Part shown: positions 30,618-41,882 of the stretch, in pieces | How positions within the stretch are numbered: position 1 is the first letter of the stretch | How the letters are laid out: the number at the start of each line of letters is the position of its first letter | From: Podospora bellae-mahoneyi | Taxonomy: Eukaryota > Ascomycota > Sordariomycetes > Sordariales > Podosporaceae | Assembly: GCF_035222275.1 (NCBI RefSeq) | Contig: NC_085882.1 | Coordinates: 2,115,501 to 2,179,500 of the forward strand | Length of the DNA: 64,000 nucleotides | Direction: 5' to 3' | Translations under genes and position numbers: made by a program | Notes under the pieces: generated by a model | The model's input: only the letters and a program-made list of their open reading frames with translations | What the model was told of the DNA's origin: nothing | The model's database searches: none

Positions 30618-31119
30618 TCTGAATATTAGTTGTGATGGTTGGTAGAGAAGGGGATAACGGGGAGAGTGGTGGAGGGGTGGGCGGTGTTCATATGTTGATC
30701 GTAGTGATGGTGGGGGGACACAAATGGTTTTTGGAGGTTGGGGATGTTGGGCTATTTGCCAACTGCATAATCGCCAAAAGCAACCCTTTTTATAGGCTGG
30801 GTTACCGGGACAGTGGACCGGAACACCTAGATAGGAATCAACTTATCAGGCTGTGAACATGGCGGCATTCGGAGATTGCAATGAATGCCGACTTTCAACG
30901 GGGGAGATGTTGTCTCCGCCCAACTGTTCGAGGAAGGAGATCAAATAAGGAAGGCCAGTTTCCAGGTACCCCGCTGGGCTTACTGATGCCTCATGCAGGA
31001 TACATATCTAACCGCTGATGTGATAGCTTCGAGCAGCTAAAACGCCGTCTCATGCTAATGCTATGTTGCTGTCCCAGAAATCAAAAACCCAACTCCAACG
31101 CCACCTAGTCCAGGAAACC
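30618..31119. other. intergenic region
   Basis: 502 bp between the unknown membrane protein start (-) and the OPT transporter stop (-). No gene or repeat seen. Confidence 0.6.
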
Positions 31120-33456
31120 CTACAGATGAGGAACCCCAGCGCTCTGCATGATCAGATTCACGATGCTCAAAAACCCTTCTCCCAGAATGAAACCCTACGT
31201 AATCACAGTCAGCATCTTTCATTAAACCCACACCTCATCCAAGATGCAGAGAAACTCACAGAAGCCAACACAATCAACGGTGTATCCTGCCACCCCTTGT
31301 ACGACCTCCACCACCAGCTCAACAACCCACCGATTGTCCTCGCCAGTGTAAACGACGGCACATTGTACATCCCCACAGCAACCGCAATCCCGCCTGGAAC
31401 CAGCGCCTGCAGTCGTTTGGTCCGAGTCATCGAGGTGCGAGCCGCTGTCGTAACGGCAAACAACAAAGCTGCACCCACAGCCCACTCCTTCGCCATCGGA
31501 GGCAGTCCCTCACCCGTCACCAGCCTGGCAGTAAAGATCCAGACGTAGCCAGTAGGCACTTGGAACAAGTCTCCTGGGATAGTGTACACTGAAGTGTAGA
31601 GCTGGTAGATGAACGCGCTTGCCACAGCTCCGGCAGTAGCACCGATGACTTGTCCCCAGAACTGAGCCTTGGGGGCTGCTCCGAGTAAATGGCCGGTCTT
31701 GAGATCCTGCATCAGATCGCCGGCCTGAAGAGCGCCCTGTATTGCCTGTTAGTTAGATCCAAAGAATGTGTGAGCATCAACATACCGCCTCAGACACAGC
31801 TCCAGCAACCAAATTGATCAGGACACTCGACTTGTTCGACTGCGGAATGATGAACGCAAAGAACAGCTGAGCAAGCTTGCTAATCCCCGAAACCGGGTTC
31901 AAGTCCGTCTCACCAAGAGCCCTCACTCCCATGATACTCAGCACCAGCGCCATAAACACCGCCGTAATAGTAGCATAAAGCGGCACCAAGTCTCCAAAAA
32001 CATAGTGAATGCACCCAACGCAAAAGATGATCGAGGCAGCAAGCCCAATGCTTACCCCCTTGTTGCTGATCTGCTGGTCAGGAGGCGCATCATCATGTTC
32101 CTTCTCCTCCTCAGTCTCAGCAAGCAACGGGCCTCCATCTTCCGACTCGGAAGAAGAGTCGGTCCTAAGCAAAGAGGCATACCCCTGGCGTCCTCCCGGC
32201 AGCAAATTCCTGACGCTATTTGGCAACACCCTCTTCATCCGAGGCCAGTACAGCCTCACCGACCTGAAAGCCAAATACCCCAAGCTCACCACGGAGTCAG
32301 CAAGCATAATAGCCAACGAAACCCAAACGATCCACCCCTTACTCCCATGCTCCCAATCCGACACCGGCCCCGGAGCCCATCCCTTGTTCTTTGCCAGCGG
32401 TGACAAAACCCCCCATCCCACCACCGCACCAAGAAGCATATGCAACGTCGTCGCTGGACCCATGATAATTCCCTGTCCCACATACGCCAAACTCGGGTTG
32501 AGTGTCCAAAGCCACGTGCTCGCCGCGACACTTCCAAAGATGGGAATGTTCCTCAACACAGGCAAAAAATACGTCGCAAAAGTCGAGATGCCGGAAAGCA
32601 AAAAGCATACAATCAACAGTATCACATTCCTCTTCCACCCCTCGGATTTCTTGTTATCCTCCTCCTCCCCATCCCTCACCTCCTCCCCCCCATAAGAACT
32701 CTCATCATCCCCAACCAAACTCGCAAACCCATGCGGGTTTTTTCTCTCCCCGCCCGCCTCCTCCACCCCCTTCGTCTGCCCATGCAGCACACTGATCAAA
32801 ACCGCCGTGCTAAACCCACTCGGAAACTTCAGCTGCTCCCTAATCAGCACCTGCCTCCTCAACGGCACCGCAAAAACAACCCCAAAAAAACACAACCCCA
32901 TCCCCCAAACACACCCCCTCCACAACCCCATCCTCACCGGCCCCATTTCTTCTTCCCTAAGCAAATACTCCATCGCAGGAACAACACCAACAAACCCGCA
33001 CCCCAAAGGCATGATCGCCATGCTCCCCGCCACAGTCTGAACAAGCACGTTTTCCACCGGACTGAACGGCAGGTCCCCTAATCGATCCCTCAACAACCTA
33101 AAGATCCCGAAACCGAGGAGGGAGGCGGGCATGGTCATTGTTGATACCCAGCCTGTCTGCAGGCCAAAGTACATGTTGCTGAAGCAGATTATCAGACCGA
33201 CGAGGAGGCCCACCGCCAGCGCGCGGGGGGTGAAATGACTGCCGCGAATGATTTTTCGTTTTCGAGGCGAAGGGGAGGGGGAGGGGGAAGGGGTCAAAAG
33301 GGGGGAGGTATCGTTCGGGTCGTCATGAACCACCGCTGGGATCGCCAGGCCGGACGCTGCCGAAGAAGAAGAAGAAGAGGAGAAGGAGGTGAGTGATGAG
33401 TACTGTTTGCGCACCCCTCCCCCATCATCGACAGGAGTGGTTATTGAGCCTGCCAT
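31120..33456 (-). CDS. OPT-superfamily (oligopeptide/metal-chelate) transporter
   Basis: Three exons, 33456-31786, 31736-31260 and 31194-31120, with introns of 49 and 65 bp, give about 740 residues. The N-terminal 75 residues are Ser/Pro-rich and cytosolic. The first membrane block has the OPT-like FTPRALAVGLLVGLIICFSNMYFGLQTGW; the family GALQAGDLMQDLKTGHLL motif follows the first splice site. The last small exon encodes GFILGEGFLSIVNL and GVPHL, matching the usual OPT C-terminus. About 14 hydrophobic segments can be counted. OPT proteins import peptides, glutathione or metal chelates across the plasma or vacuolar membrane; the substrate here cannot be predicted. The second donor (GTGAGT at 31259) was chosen because it alone joins the conserved C-terminus in frame. 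Confidence 0.9.
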
Positions 33457-33587
33457 TTTGGCGTGATGAAAATCAAATGATGAGATGAAAGGGGATGAAG
33501 AACAGATGTGAGGCCTACATCAAGACTGCCTAGCGGATTAATGATAAACAATGATGAAGATGATGCTAAATAATGAGATGTTTTGAG

Positions 33588-33636
33588 CGAGAGAGAGAGA
33601 GAGAGAGAGCGAAAGAGAGAGAGAGAGTGTGTGTGT
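33588..33636 (+). repeat. GA/GT dinucleotide microsatellite
   Basis: A nearly pure GA run, followed by a short GT run, about 130 bp upstream of the OPT transporter ATG and so in its promoter or 5' UTR. Confidence 0.9.
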
Positions 33637-33985
33637 GAAACAATCAATTGATAACACAACACACACCCGCTGAGGCACGCCACCGCTTAGTGACCAATAG
33701 GCCGCTAACCCCATCAGGAGCGGGTAAAATGCACACCCGCTAACCAATTGCAGCGTGACCACTAACACTAACACGCACACCCATTCCTGGTGCTGCTTGA
33801 CATGTTCACCAGCTAGTTACGGAGTAGTGCAACTGATAAATAAATAAAATCATGGGCAGGTTCGGGTTCTTCTCGAGATTGACTGACATGCTCAAGCAGG
33901 GCTCGCAGTCACACTCTCCCTCCCCAAGAGTAATTGACACCGGCCATATACGTACCTCAAAGGCAGTTTAATAGGCATTTTAAAC

Positions 33986-34123
33986 ATCTTTGAAGGTCTC
34001 TTGACTGTCTTTAAAGGCCTGCCAACTCTCTTTTAAGGTCTTATAGTTCTTTGCAAGGACTATGGACTTATGTTTAAAGGCCTATTAACTGTCTTTAAAG
34101 GCCCATATATTGTCTTTAAAGGC
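33986..34123 (+). repeat. degenerate ~21-bp GGCCT repeat array (copy B)
   Basis: Six to seven tandem units close to TTTAAAGGCCTATTAACTGT. The units CTTTAAAGGCCTGCCAAC, TTTAAAGGCCTATTAACT and CTTTAAAGGCCCATATATTG are the best preserved. The unit joins two palindromic pieces, CTTTAAAG and AGGCCT. Confidence 0.8.
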
Positions 34124-34418
34124 AAACCTTACCACATGATAACAGGTTTAACCAGACATTAGCGGGGAACAATCACTATCAAGCACCACTTTTTATCACC
34201 ATATGCTCACTCACTCAAAAGCACCAGACAACAAGAAAACACAAATCTGCTCCCTACCCATTGCTTTCTCAACGCCCTATCCCCCCCAACGCCCCCCCTT
34301 ATCTCTTTCCTAATACATAAATTATCACAATAAACCAAAGCCAAGCAAAAATATCACCATCAACTCAATACGCTGTTCACCCCCCTATCCACACGCTATC
34401 TTCCACCCCCTACACACT

Positions 34419-37400
34419 CTACTCGGTAGTATCCATCTTTTCCCCCTCCGTAACCCCCACCAATTTCTCCTCCTTCACCCTCCTCGCCTCAGCCCTCCTC
34501 TCCTCCTTCCAGGCCTCAATCCTCTCCTTCAGCTCCGTATGCGGCACCACATCCTCGATACTCATCGGCTGCCTCGTGTACGGATCCTTCGGATCGCTCA
34601 ACAAATGCTGCACGATCGTGCTTCGGTCCACCACGTGCCTCGACGGCAACCAAACCGGATCATCCATCAGACTCCCCATGATCGGGTCCTCAAACTCGGC
34701 CGGCGCGTCGTCAAAGTCAATCTCGGCCTGCTCCAATATCTCCTTGGCCTTTCTGAACTTCTCACACAGCCTCTCCCACGCCTGGACCTCGTGCTCATCT
34801 TTCAGATGCTTCCCCCTAAGGATCTGGGCAGTCTGCCTCATTGTCGAGTCGCGGTAGGAGCGGCCATCTCCCGCGACCGCCTCGACAAAGGCGGGGGAGG
34901 AGCCGAGGTTAAGGTAAATGTCCGCAATTTCGGGCAGCAGGGTTTTGGGCGAAAAGTGGTACTTCTCGGGATTGTCGACGCGCAAGTTCTTGGACTTGGG
35001 ACCCGTCAACATGTCGAGGTTGTAGTCCAGCATGCCCGCCAGACGCTGGACAATCTCTGGCATCGTAAACGCTTCGCTCAGAGTCTTGGTAAACAGCCTC
35101 ATCATGCCGACTGTCTCATTGGCAAGCTGCATGAACGACGTGGCCCTGTTCTCGGCCTCACGCAGCTCCTCCTCCAACCTCTCCCGGTCCTGCTGCGACA
35201 GGTTTGGATTCTTCAAATCGAGCTGAAACTGGTGGATTTTGGGGAACTTCCCCAAGCCCTCATCAAGAACATACGTAGCGTCGTTCATCAAAAGGTTGAC
35301 AAAGCGTACGAAGAACGACCGGTTAGACCTACCACTGGTCAGTATGACGATCAGCCTCGACCGAAAGAGAGGAAAACTCACTTGCTAGACTGCACCAGCT
35401 GCTGCCTGTAATGGTCGTTGACCCACACACACTTGATGATCTGAAAGATCTCGTACCGAATGTTGAACTTGTCGTAGAACCCATTCTCGGTAAGCTCGCA
35501 CTCAATGTAAAACTTCATAACCGCATGGAGCAGATACTGGTTCGCAAACTTGGTGCTCGTCATCAGCTCGCCTAAGAACCCCTTGCTGAGATGATACCTA
35601 GGCCATGTCCCCTGGTACAAGAGCGTGATCAACGACGACTTCAAGTACGGGTTCTTGACGTACTCGGACGACTCCAAAAAGGTGATGCAGAGCGCAATCA
35701 GCTCGTCCCCGATCGCATTGACAATAACCTGCGGCACCTCTCGGAAGACAAACTTGAAGTTGTCCACAACATCCTGCAACGCGTACTCGGGAAGGCACTG
35801 GAATGCCTCGGGCTGGTTGGCTGGCAGTGGGAGCGTGAGCTGCTTCTCCGGCGTGTACTCCGTCCCGCTGGCAACGCGCAAAAGCCAAACCGTGACATAG
35901 CGCATAAACAGCAGCGACCGGGCCTGCATCTTTTGCTCCAGCGATACGCCAGAGATGCACATTCTAAGAGACATGGAGGCTTCCAATATGGCCGTATACC
36001 GTTTCAGAGCATCATCCAACCGCCGTAGCTCAAAAGGCCGGTTGATCACCTTGGGCCGCTCGGCCTCCATCAGGGCAATGTTCTTTTCGAAGTGCTTAAT
36101 CTCCCTGTCCAGCGTCTTGAGCTTGGCATTGGTTGCCTCGCTTCCGTAGTGGTGAGCCGCGAGTGTCAAAAAGAACACCTCGGTGATGAAGTTGTTGTCG
36201 CCTTCCAGCTTGGCCGAGTAAAACTTGTCCGACTGGGCCTGGTCGGCATTGAGCTTGGTCTCGTCCTTGATATCAATCCTTGGATTTCTCCGAAAGTAGT
36301 TGATATCGATGCGGCTGACTTTGGAGAATGTGCTGTCCATGAATGGCTCGCAGAGGTAGTCCAGAATGACGGTGACATTGATCATGAAGCCGTCCGAGGA
36401 CACTTCCCTGGGATCATGCTGCATGGCTCTTCGTTTGTGGTTGACGTTCATGATGTAGGCGAACCAATCCAGGACCTTGTTCCGTGTCTGGTTGCTGGCG
36501 CGAATAAAGGCATTAATGATATCTCTGAGGTCGGCTTGGTGTGTGTTGAGGGTCATTTGCAGGGCGCTCTGAGACGTCGCGATATGTCTGGGGTCCATGG
36601 TGCGAGGCCCAGCAAAGTACACAGCAGCAACCTCTGGCTGCAGGGGCGATATCCTGAAGAAGGGGCCCAGAAGGGTGTTCTTCTCGATGCCCGGTGCCGA
36701 TTGCGCCATCTGGAAGCACGGGTGAGCTGCCAGTTCATTCAGAAGCGGTGCATATCTAGCATATGTTTTCAGGGCCTAATAATGTCAGCACAATCTTTTC
36801 AACCGTGCTTGTCTCGATTCACTTACATTAACATAAGGCTTATAATCATCATTCATGGTCATCGTAGAGAGCTTGCTGCTGATATCAACCATGGCCTTGG
36901 TGAACAGCGGCGCAATGGTATCATCCTCATCGAATCGAGACACGGCCTCCCCGATGAAGTCCATACACAGCCCACTCTCGTTCTCAACCTCCTTCAAGAG
37001 ATAAGGAACGAGTGTGTCGTGCACGGGGCTCGATTCCCGACTTCACGCCCACAAAAGTCAGCATACCAAACAAAAAGCTGACCCGTTTTTGACAGAAAAT
37101 ACCTGAACAGTTCCGGCATCGTCAACGAAAAGATGCAGTTGCTAAAGCACAATCGTCTCGCCTCCTTCAACAAGGCCTCCTTCTGGGGGGTTGGGTTCCT
37201 CAGCGCCTTAAGCGTCCGGACTACCCGCTTCCAGCAAGCCAGCAGGTACTCAAACAGTGGCTTGTCCTTTGGGTACTCTGTGGCCGCCTCCATGATGGCC
37301 TCCTCCAGCCGGTCTTGGGACAGCTTCAGAGGGGCCACCTCGTCTGTGAGGTCCTGGCTCAGGTTGGGCAAGAATGTCAACTTGTGGCCGTGGGCATCTT

Positions 37401-37911
37401 TTGTGCGTGCAGCATCCACCGTCATGCGGAAGATGGACCCCAGGATTCGGTCGGCATAGTCTTCGAAGGATTCCTGAGCTGGTGTCTGTTTCCGTGGTGG
37501 AGCTGGGGCTCCTGATGGTGAACCCTCCAGCTCCGAGGCCCGTCTTTTAGATCCCAGCTCTTCCCCGAGTATGCTGTTGACGACCTTGTCTTTTGGGGTG
37601 GTTGCGGAGGACGGCGAAGGGGTGATGTTGGTTTGTGATCGGTTCGCGATGGGAACGATGGGGGCTGCCTTCTCAGGCACGGGTGTCCCACTGGTTGGTG
37701 AGCCACCGGTTGGTGATGTGGCCGATGGGCTGTTTGCTCCCGAGCCAGCCGCGCTGCCGGGCCCACCGCCGAGCTTCTCGAGTCTTCGGCGACGGATTGC
37801 CTCCATGGTTTCTCGGTCGGGCGCATCAGGCAGTGTCGACGCCGGGGCTGGTGGCGGGGCCGGGGCCGGGGCCGGGGCCGCTGGCGGCTGCTGTTCTTCA
37901 GTAGGATCCAT
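34419..37911 (-). CDS. UFD2: ubiquitin conjugation factor E4 (UFD2)
   Basis: Four exons, 37911-37103, 37040-36827, 36775-35382 and 35328-34419, with introns of 62, 51 and 53 bp, give about 1108 residues. The N-terminus is Pro/Ala-rich and disordered. The central UFD2 core contains TLVPYLLKEVENESG, PLLNELAAHPCFQM, LLGPFFRISPLQPEVA and RNKVLDWFAYIMNVNHKRRAM. The C-terminal U-box (residues about 1017-1085) has EFEDPIMGSLMDDPVWLPSR and DPYTRQPMSIEDV. UFD2 extends short ubiquitin chains (E4 activity) and works with Cdc48 in ubiquitin-fusion and ER-associated degradation. Length and order match the family. The last acceptor (GGTAG at 35329) was chosen to keep the phase; a CCAG slightly upstream would shift it. 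Confidence 0.93.
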
Positions 37912-38672
37912 CGTGATGATTCGGCAGTCTTATTCGGCCGAGCGGGCGGTGCTGGAAAAGTCTAGGAATTGACAGCAGAAGCAGACAGATAAAAAAAAAA
38001 GAAAGACTCTTTAAGGAATGCAGAGAAGATTTAACGGCAGCCACCAACACACTAGAACTTTTTGCCTTGAAAGCCAAAAACCTTGGAAGTCGCCTGAAGC
38101 TCCAGAGTAAATATGGCGGGGTCGGAACTCAGCTCACGTTGGGGAGGTTGCGCTAACAGCTGGAGCCTAAAGACAGCCTGGACAAAGTATTCTTGGGACG
38201 AATATGCCCTGTCATTGAATTGTGCCCGCCGCTGCTTTGGGCGCTGTGTGCGCTGGAAGCTCGCAGAAGACGCCTTTTCCGCCTTTTAAGAGAGAGCTGA
38301 TGGTAGGCATTACTAATCTAACCTTATCCTTATCTTATCGTTATCGTTGCCTAGAGAGCATCACCACTTCGACATAGGTAGACTATAGCATGTTTCTTTC
38401 TTCTTTGTATTCTTCAAGCTTCATCCTCCTTCATTATTAGTTGCTCGTCTATTTTTGTTGTTTCTAGATGAAGAGACCTGCCCACAGAACATCTCTGAAT
38501 AACCTCATTACGCATACCTAATTCATGATGCAACCCATTACGTCCATAGCGCCATATCCACGATAGCCATACAACTCTCACACAGCTCATGACTGGGCAA
38601 CATTGCCCTCCCGTCCATACCCAGCGCCAGAAAATATGCGGTACGCTTTGATCAACATTCAACATTGTATCT
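37912..38672. other. intergenic region, UFD2 promoter
   Basis: 761 bp between the UFD2 start (-) and the RING-protein stop (-). It contains four TTATC elements in 22 bp (38324-38345), i.e. clustered GATAA sites on the minus strand. No gene seen. Confidence 0.6.
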
Positions 38673-40217
38673 TCACAGCCGGGGAGGTGGCTCTCCTCTC
38701 CCATCACTGTTCCGGCGGCTAGCTGTAGTCCGGTATGGCAGTCCGCCCTCTGTTAACCTGACAGGGAAGTTGTTGTTGATATCGTTGGCGGATGACATTT
38801 GCGACATTGACGCCATTCCAGAATTGCCCATGCTGCTTCCTGACGAGCTCACTGCTCCGGCTCGCTGCTGGAGATGGTTGTGTCTCTGCATGTTCATCAA
38901 CCAGGTAGTGTGCATGTTCAGGACGCCCACCTTGCTGCCTAGTTCGACGAGCTGCTGGTTGAGTGGCATGATCTGCTGTAGCATACTCATGGACTGGTGC
39001 GCATCCAGCTCAACCACCTGCTTGGAAAGGTCCTCCATCCGGCTTTCCAGTCGCTCGAAGCGGGCAAGCATGTAGTCTTCGGGTGAGCCCCATGATCTAT
39101 TCTCGCCTGCTCCCACGTTGGAAAGGTCTGGTCTCCATTCCATGTCGTAAAAGAAAGTGGAGGGATCGGGAGCGGAGAGGTCGATTGCGTCTGCTCCGTG
39201 GGACGTATTTGGTGCCTGGCGGGAGAGTTCTCGCCGACGAGCGCGTCTTTCCTGATGCTCTCGCCGCTCCGTCTCCAAAGCCACCAAGCGATCGGTGAGG
39301 TTGTCGATTATCCGGCGGTCCTCGGCCCGCTGCTTGAGGAGTTCCCCAATAATCTCGTAGGGGCAGCCAGTCTCATGTTCTTGAACCAGGTACCGTTTAT
39401 CGTCGACCTTGCAGCCGGCAATGTGCCACTTGCACCGTACCTGCGTTTCCAGACAGTCTTCGGCACAGTGCTTCTCCATGCGATGGAGAACGACGGTTGC
39501 TTCGCACGCCGAGCACTTTGTTGTTGCTCCGCTGCAGAGGAAGTCGTAGTGTGTGTTCAGATCCACCAGCGCCACCCTCTCGTCACAGTATCGGCATGAC
39601 ACTTCGCGATGCATGCAGGTGCTGGCAGGTCCCTGGACGTGGCGGCGGGCAATTCTCTTCCTGCATCTGGCGTCGGGGCAGCGCACCATGGTGTGCTCGC
39701 AGCGGCGCTCATAATGGCTGTCAAGATGCTCCCGAGGGCAGATGTGATCGCAGCCCTTGTTGGGGCATTTGACTTTGAGGCGATCGAGTTGATCTTTGAT
39801 GATCAGCGGTGGCCGATGATAGTCACGCGTCTTTGTGAGCGGCTGACGGTCGATGGGACATGTTGGCTGGATGTCAAGGGCTCGGTTGATGCACCAGGCG
39901 CAGAATGTGTGACCGCATGATGTGGTTATGGGTTCATGAAATGGTGTTTTGCACACTGGGCACAGAAGCGTCTCATCTACTGTGTCGAGATACTCGAGGA
40001 TCTGGTAGTCTATCTCGAGGAGCGCAGGGTCCTCTGGTGACGAAGGGACGACTGTGTGTGTGGTGGTGGTGGTGGTAGCAGCAGCCTCAGGCGAGGGGGC
40101 CTGCTCAGGCGCTGAATCTACTGGAGGTGGGGTTGCCGTCGCCAGAATGGACGCGATTCTCGAGGGCTCCGACTGAGGGGGAAGCAAGCCTTCCTCTGGG
40201 GTATTTGGTGGTGGCAT
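38673..40217 (-). CDS. RING finger protein with TRAF-type zinc fingers, probable E3 ubiquitin ligase
   Basis: A single exon of 514 codons from the ATG of MPPPNTPEEGLL. A C3HC4-type RING lies at about residues 86-123 (CPVCKTPFHEP, CGHTFCAWCI, CPIDRQPL). Several TRAF-like zinc-finger units follow at about 145-290, for example VKCPNKGCDHICPREHLDSH, VRCPDARCRKRI, VSCRYCDERV and KCSACEATVVLHRMEKH. A coiled-coil segment (ERRIIDNL... LETERREHQERRARR) and a Gln/Met-rich tail end the protein. The layout matches fungal TRAF-like RING proteins, which are expected to act as ubiquitin ligases; the substrate is unknown. The frame is open upstream of the chosen ATG but has no earlier ATG. Confidence 0.9.
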   Translation of the reverse strand: MPPPNTPEEGLLPPQSEPSRIASILATATPPPVDSAPEQAPSPEAAATTTTTTHTVVPSSPEDPALLEIDYQILEYLDTVDETLLCPVCKTPFHEPITTSCGHTFCAWCINRALDIQPTCPIDRQPLTKTRDYHRPPLIIKDQLDRLKVKCPNKGCDHICPREHLDSHYERRCEHTMVRCPDARCRKRIARRHVQGPASTCMHREVSCRYCDERVALVDLNTHYDFLCSGATTKCSACEATVVLHRMEKHCAEDCLETQVRCKWHIAGCKVDDKRYLVQEHETGCPYEIIGELLKQRAEDRRIIDNLTDRLVALETERREHQERRARRRELSRQAPNTSHGADAIDLSAPDPSTFFYDMEWRPDLSNVGAGENRSWGSPEDYMLARFERLESRMEDLSKQVVELDAHQSMSMLQQIMPLNQQLVELGSKVGVLNMHTTWLMNMQRHNHLQQRAGAVSSSGSSMGNSGMASMSQMSSANDINNNFPVRLTEGGLPYRTTASRRNSDGRGEPPPRL

Positions 40218-41882
40218 TGAATTGAATCTGATCGCATCGACAACGAAATGTTGATGCAGGTGGCGGCGACGGGGGCTGACCTGAAGAGGAGGGTTGCGGC
40301 GCAATGGAGGCGGCTGGTGGTGGAAGTACCAGCTCTGCCGAGGTCACCACCTATCACCGCATCGATAGCTGATCCATGTACCCCACTTTCAAATTATAAG
40401 GCTGACTTGCGTGTCCGCCTTTTGTATTTCGTTTTCTCAAACACTTCAGCAAACTGGAGGGTTCGACAACCGTGAAGTGGTACTTGTGCTACCTCAATAT
40501 TAGCCCTCTGGATATGCCATCTGCACAGCCAAGAGCTGTATGATTTTGTCATCGCGCGCAGGACTCGATCAAAAGAGCGGGGATTTGTCCCTCCAGAACC
40601 TTGACGACTGGCCCTATCGATAAGAAAAGTGGAACCTATGAAGCTACTGGCACCCTAAGGTAGAGTGGGTAGCCAGGCCATGGCAGCAGATGGCGACATG
40701 TGATAAAAACATATTGTTGAACTACCGCTCATGCAGTTTATATAACTCTTCTGGAAGTTTGTCTCATCCATTCAGCTCCTAAACACTGAGGTCATAATCA
40801 ACAGCACCTGTAGCTCGCCCTCCATCAAGGGTTAGGGTCTCTATTCCTTCCCCTCTTCTTCGTTCTCCATACAACTTCTCACTATTTTCTGGCGTGAGAC
40901 AAAGGAGCATAATGCAGCATGCATATTACGAGCCTCGGAAGGCACATATATGCTTTCACAACAGACCTCCGTCTAGGCACTGCAGTGAGATTGCAAGTCG
41001 TGCTCCATGTTGAGTGATCCTGCTGTGCTCACTAATCCCTCTCTTTTTCAGTATCACGACCACCCCGCTTCCCAGCCTCACAGCTCAAGCATAGATGAAT
41101 GTTCCGTACAGCTGTCCACAGGGACACTGAGCAACGTTCCGACTGTCATCGGTGATGTGGGCCATGTCGTATAACCTAACCATTGCTGCCAAGAATCCCA
41201 CCTTCTCAAGCGGCTCAACCCAGCTTCCACTCCAATAACTCTTCATCTCACTGCGTTATTAGCTCGGCGCTATGCAGTACGGGAAGAAAGCCAACCGACT
41301 TTTATCAAGAAAACGGTGTACTCTGTCAGCACTCCATTGGATATCTCTCCTTAGTCAGCCCCTTACGAGACCAGCCAGACCAGCAAGCGTGTGGCCCAGC
41401 AGCCACAAACGAGGGCGGTAGCACAACCTTATTCGAGCTTTGAAGAAGCTCGCCGTTGTATCCGTCCTCAGCCTGTAACAAACAGTCCCTTTGCTGCAGA
41501 TAGGACCCTTGTTTCTTCTTCAGCCATGTTTACCCCGCCGACCCCACGCAACCGTTCTAGGCCTACCTCTTGTGGATATGATATGAGGGATGGCTAGCTG
41601 AAGAGACACAAACGGTGCCAGGGCGTTCGTCTTCATGCAACCTAGAAGCTCACCTCAGCTATAGGGCTACACCATGTCACTCGACGGCGTCGTCCTTAGG
41701 TATAAGTGAGCCTGTTCCCACCTCTCTTTCCTTCACTCGTGTGTGTCTGCTCTGGTCTTCCTCAACCTTCTCTAGGCTGTCTCGAGTCTTCTCAAGACAT
41801 CTGATCCTTTCTTAGTTACTTCACAAACTGGAGTATCTTGTCTTCTCTGTCCAAGACAACCGCCAACCCCAAGTTGCCCAAG
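40218..41882. other. long intergenic region between divergent genes
   Basis: 1.66 kb between the RING-protein start (-) and the calpain start (+). The right end (about 41715-41830) is strongly pyrimidine-rich, typical of a highly expressed fungal promoter and leader. No coding frame is supported. Confidence 0.6.

Larger units (their letters stand above)
33457..34418. other. intergenic region with GA microsatellite and GGCCT array
   Basis: 962 bp upstream of the OPT gene and downstream of UFD2. It contains a GA/GT repeat (33588-33636) and the largest GGCCT repeat array (33986-34123). No coding frame is supported. Confidence 0.65.

Noticed and set aside
29532-33456. Secondary-metabolite cluster around the membrane protein and OPT transporter
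   Set aside because: No synthase, cyclase, P450 or pathway regulator nearby; the neighbours are HET, UFD2 and RING genes.
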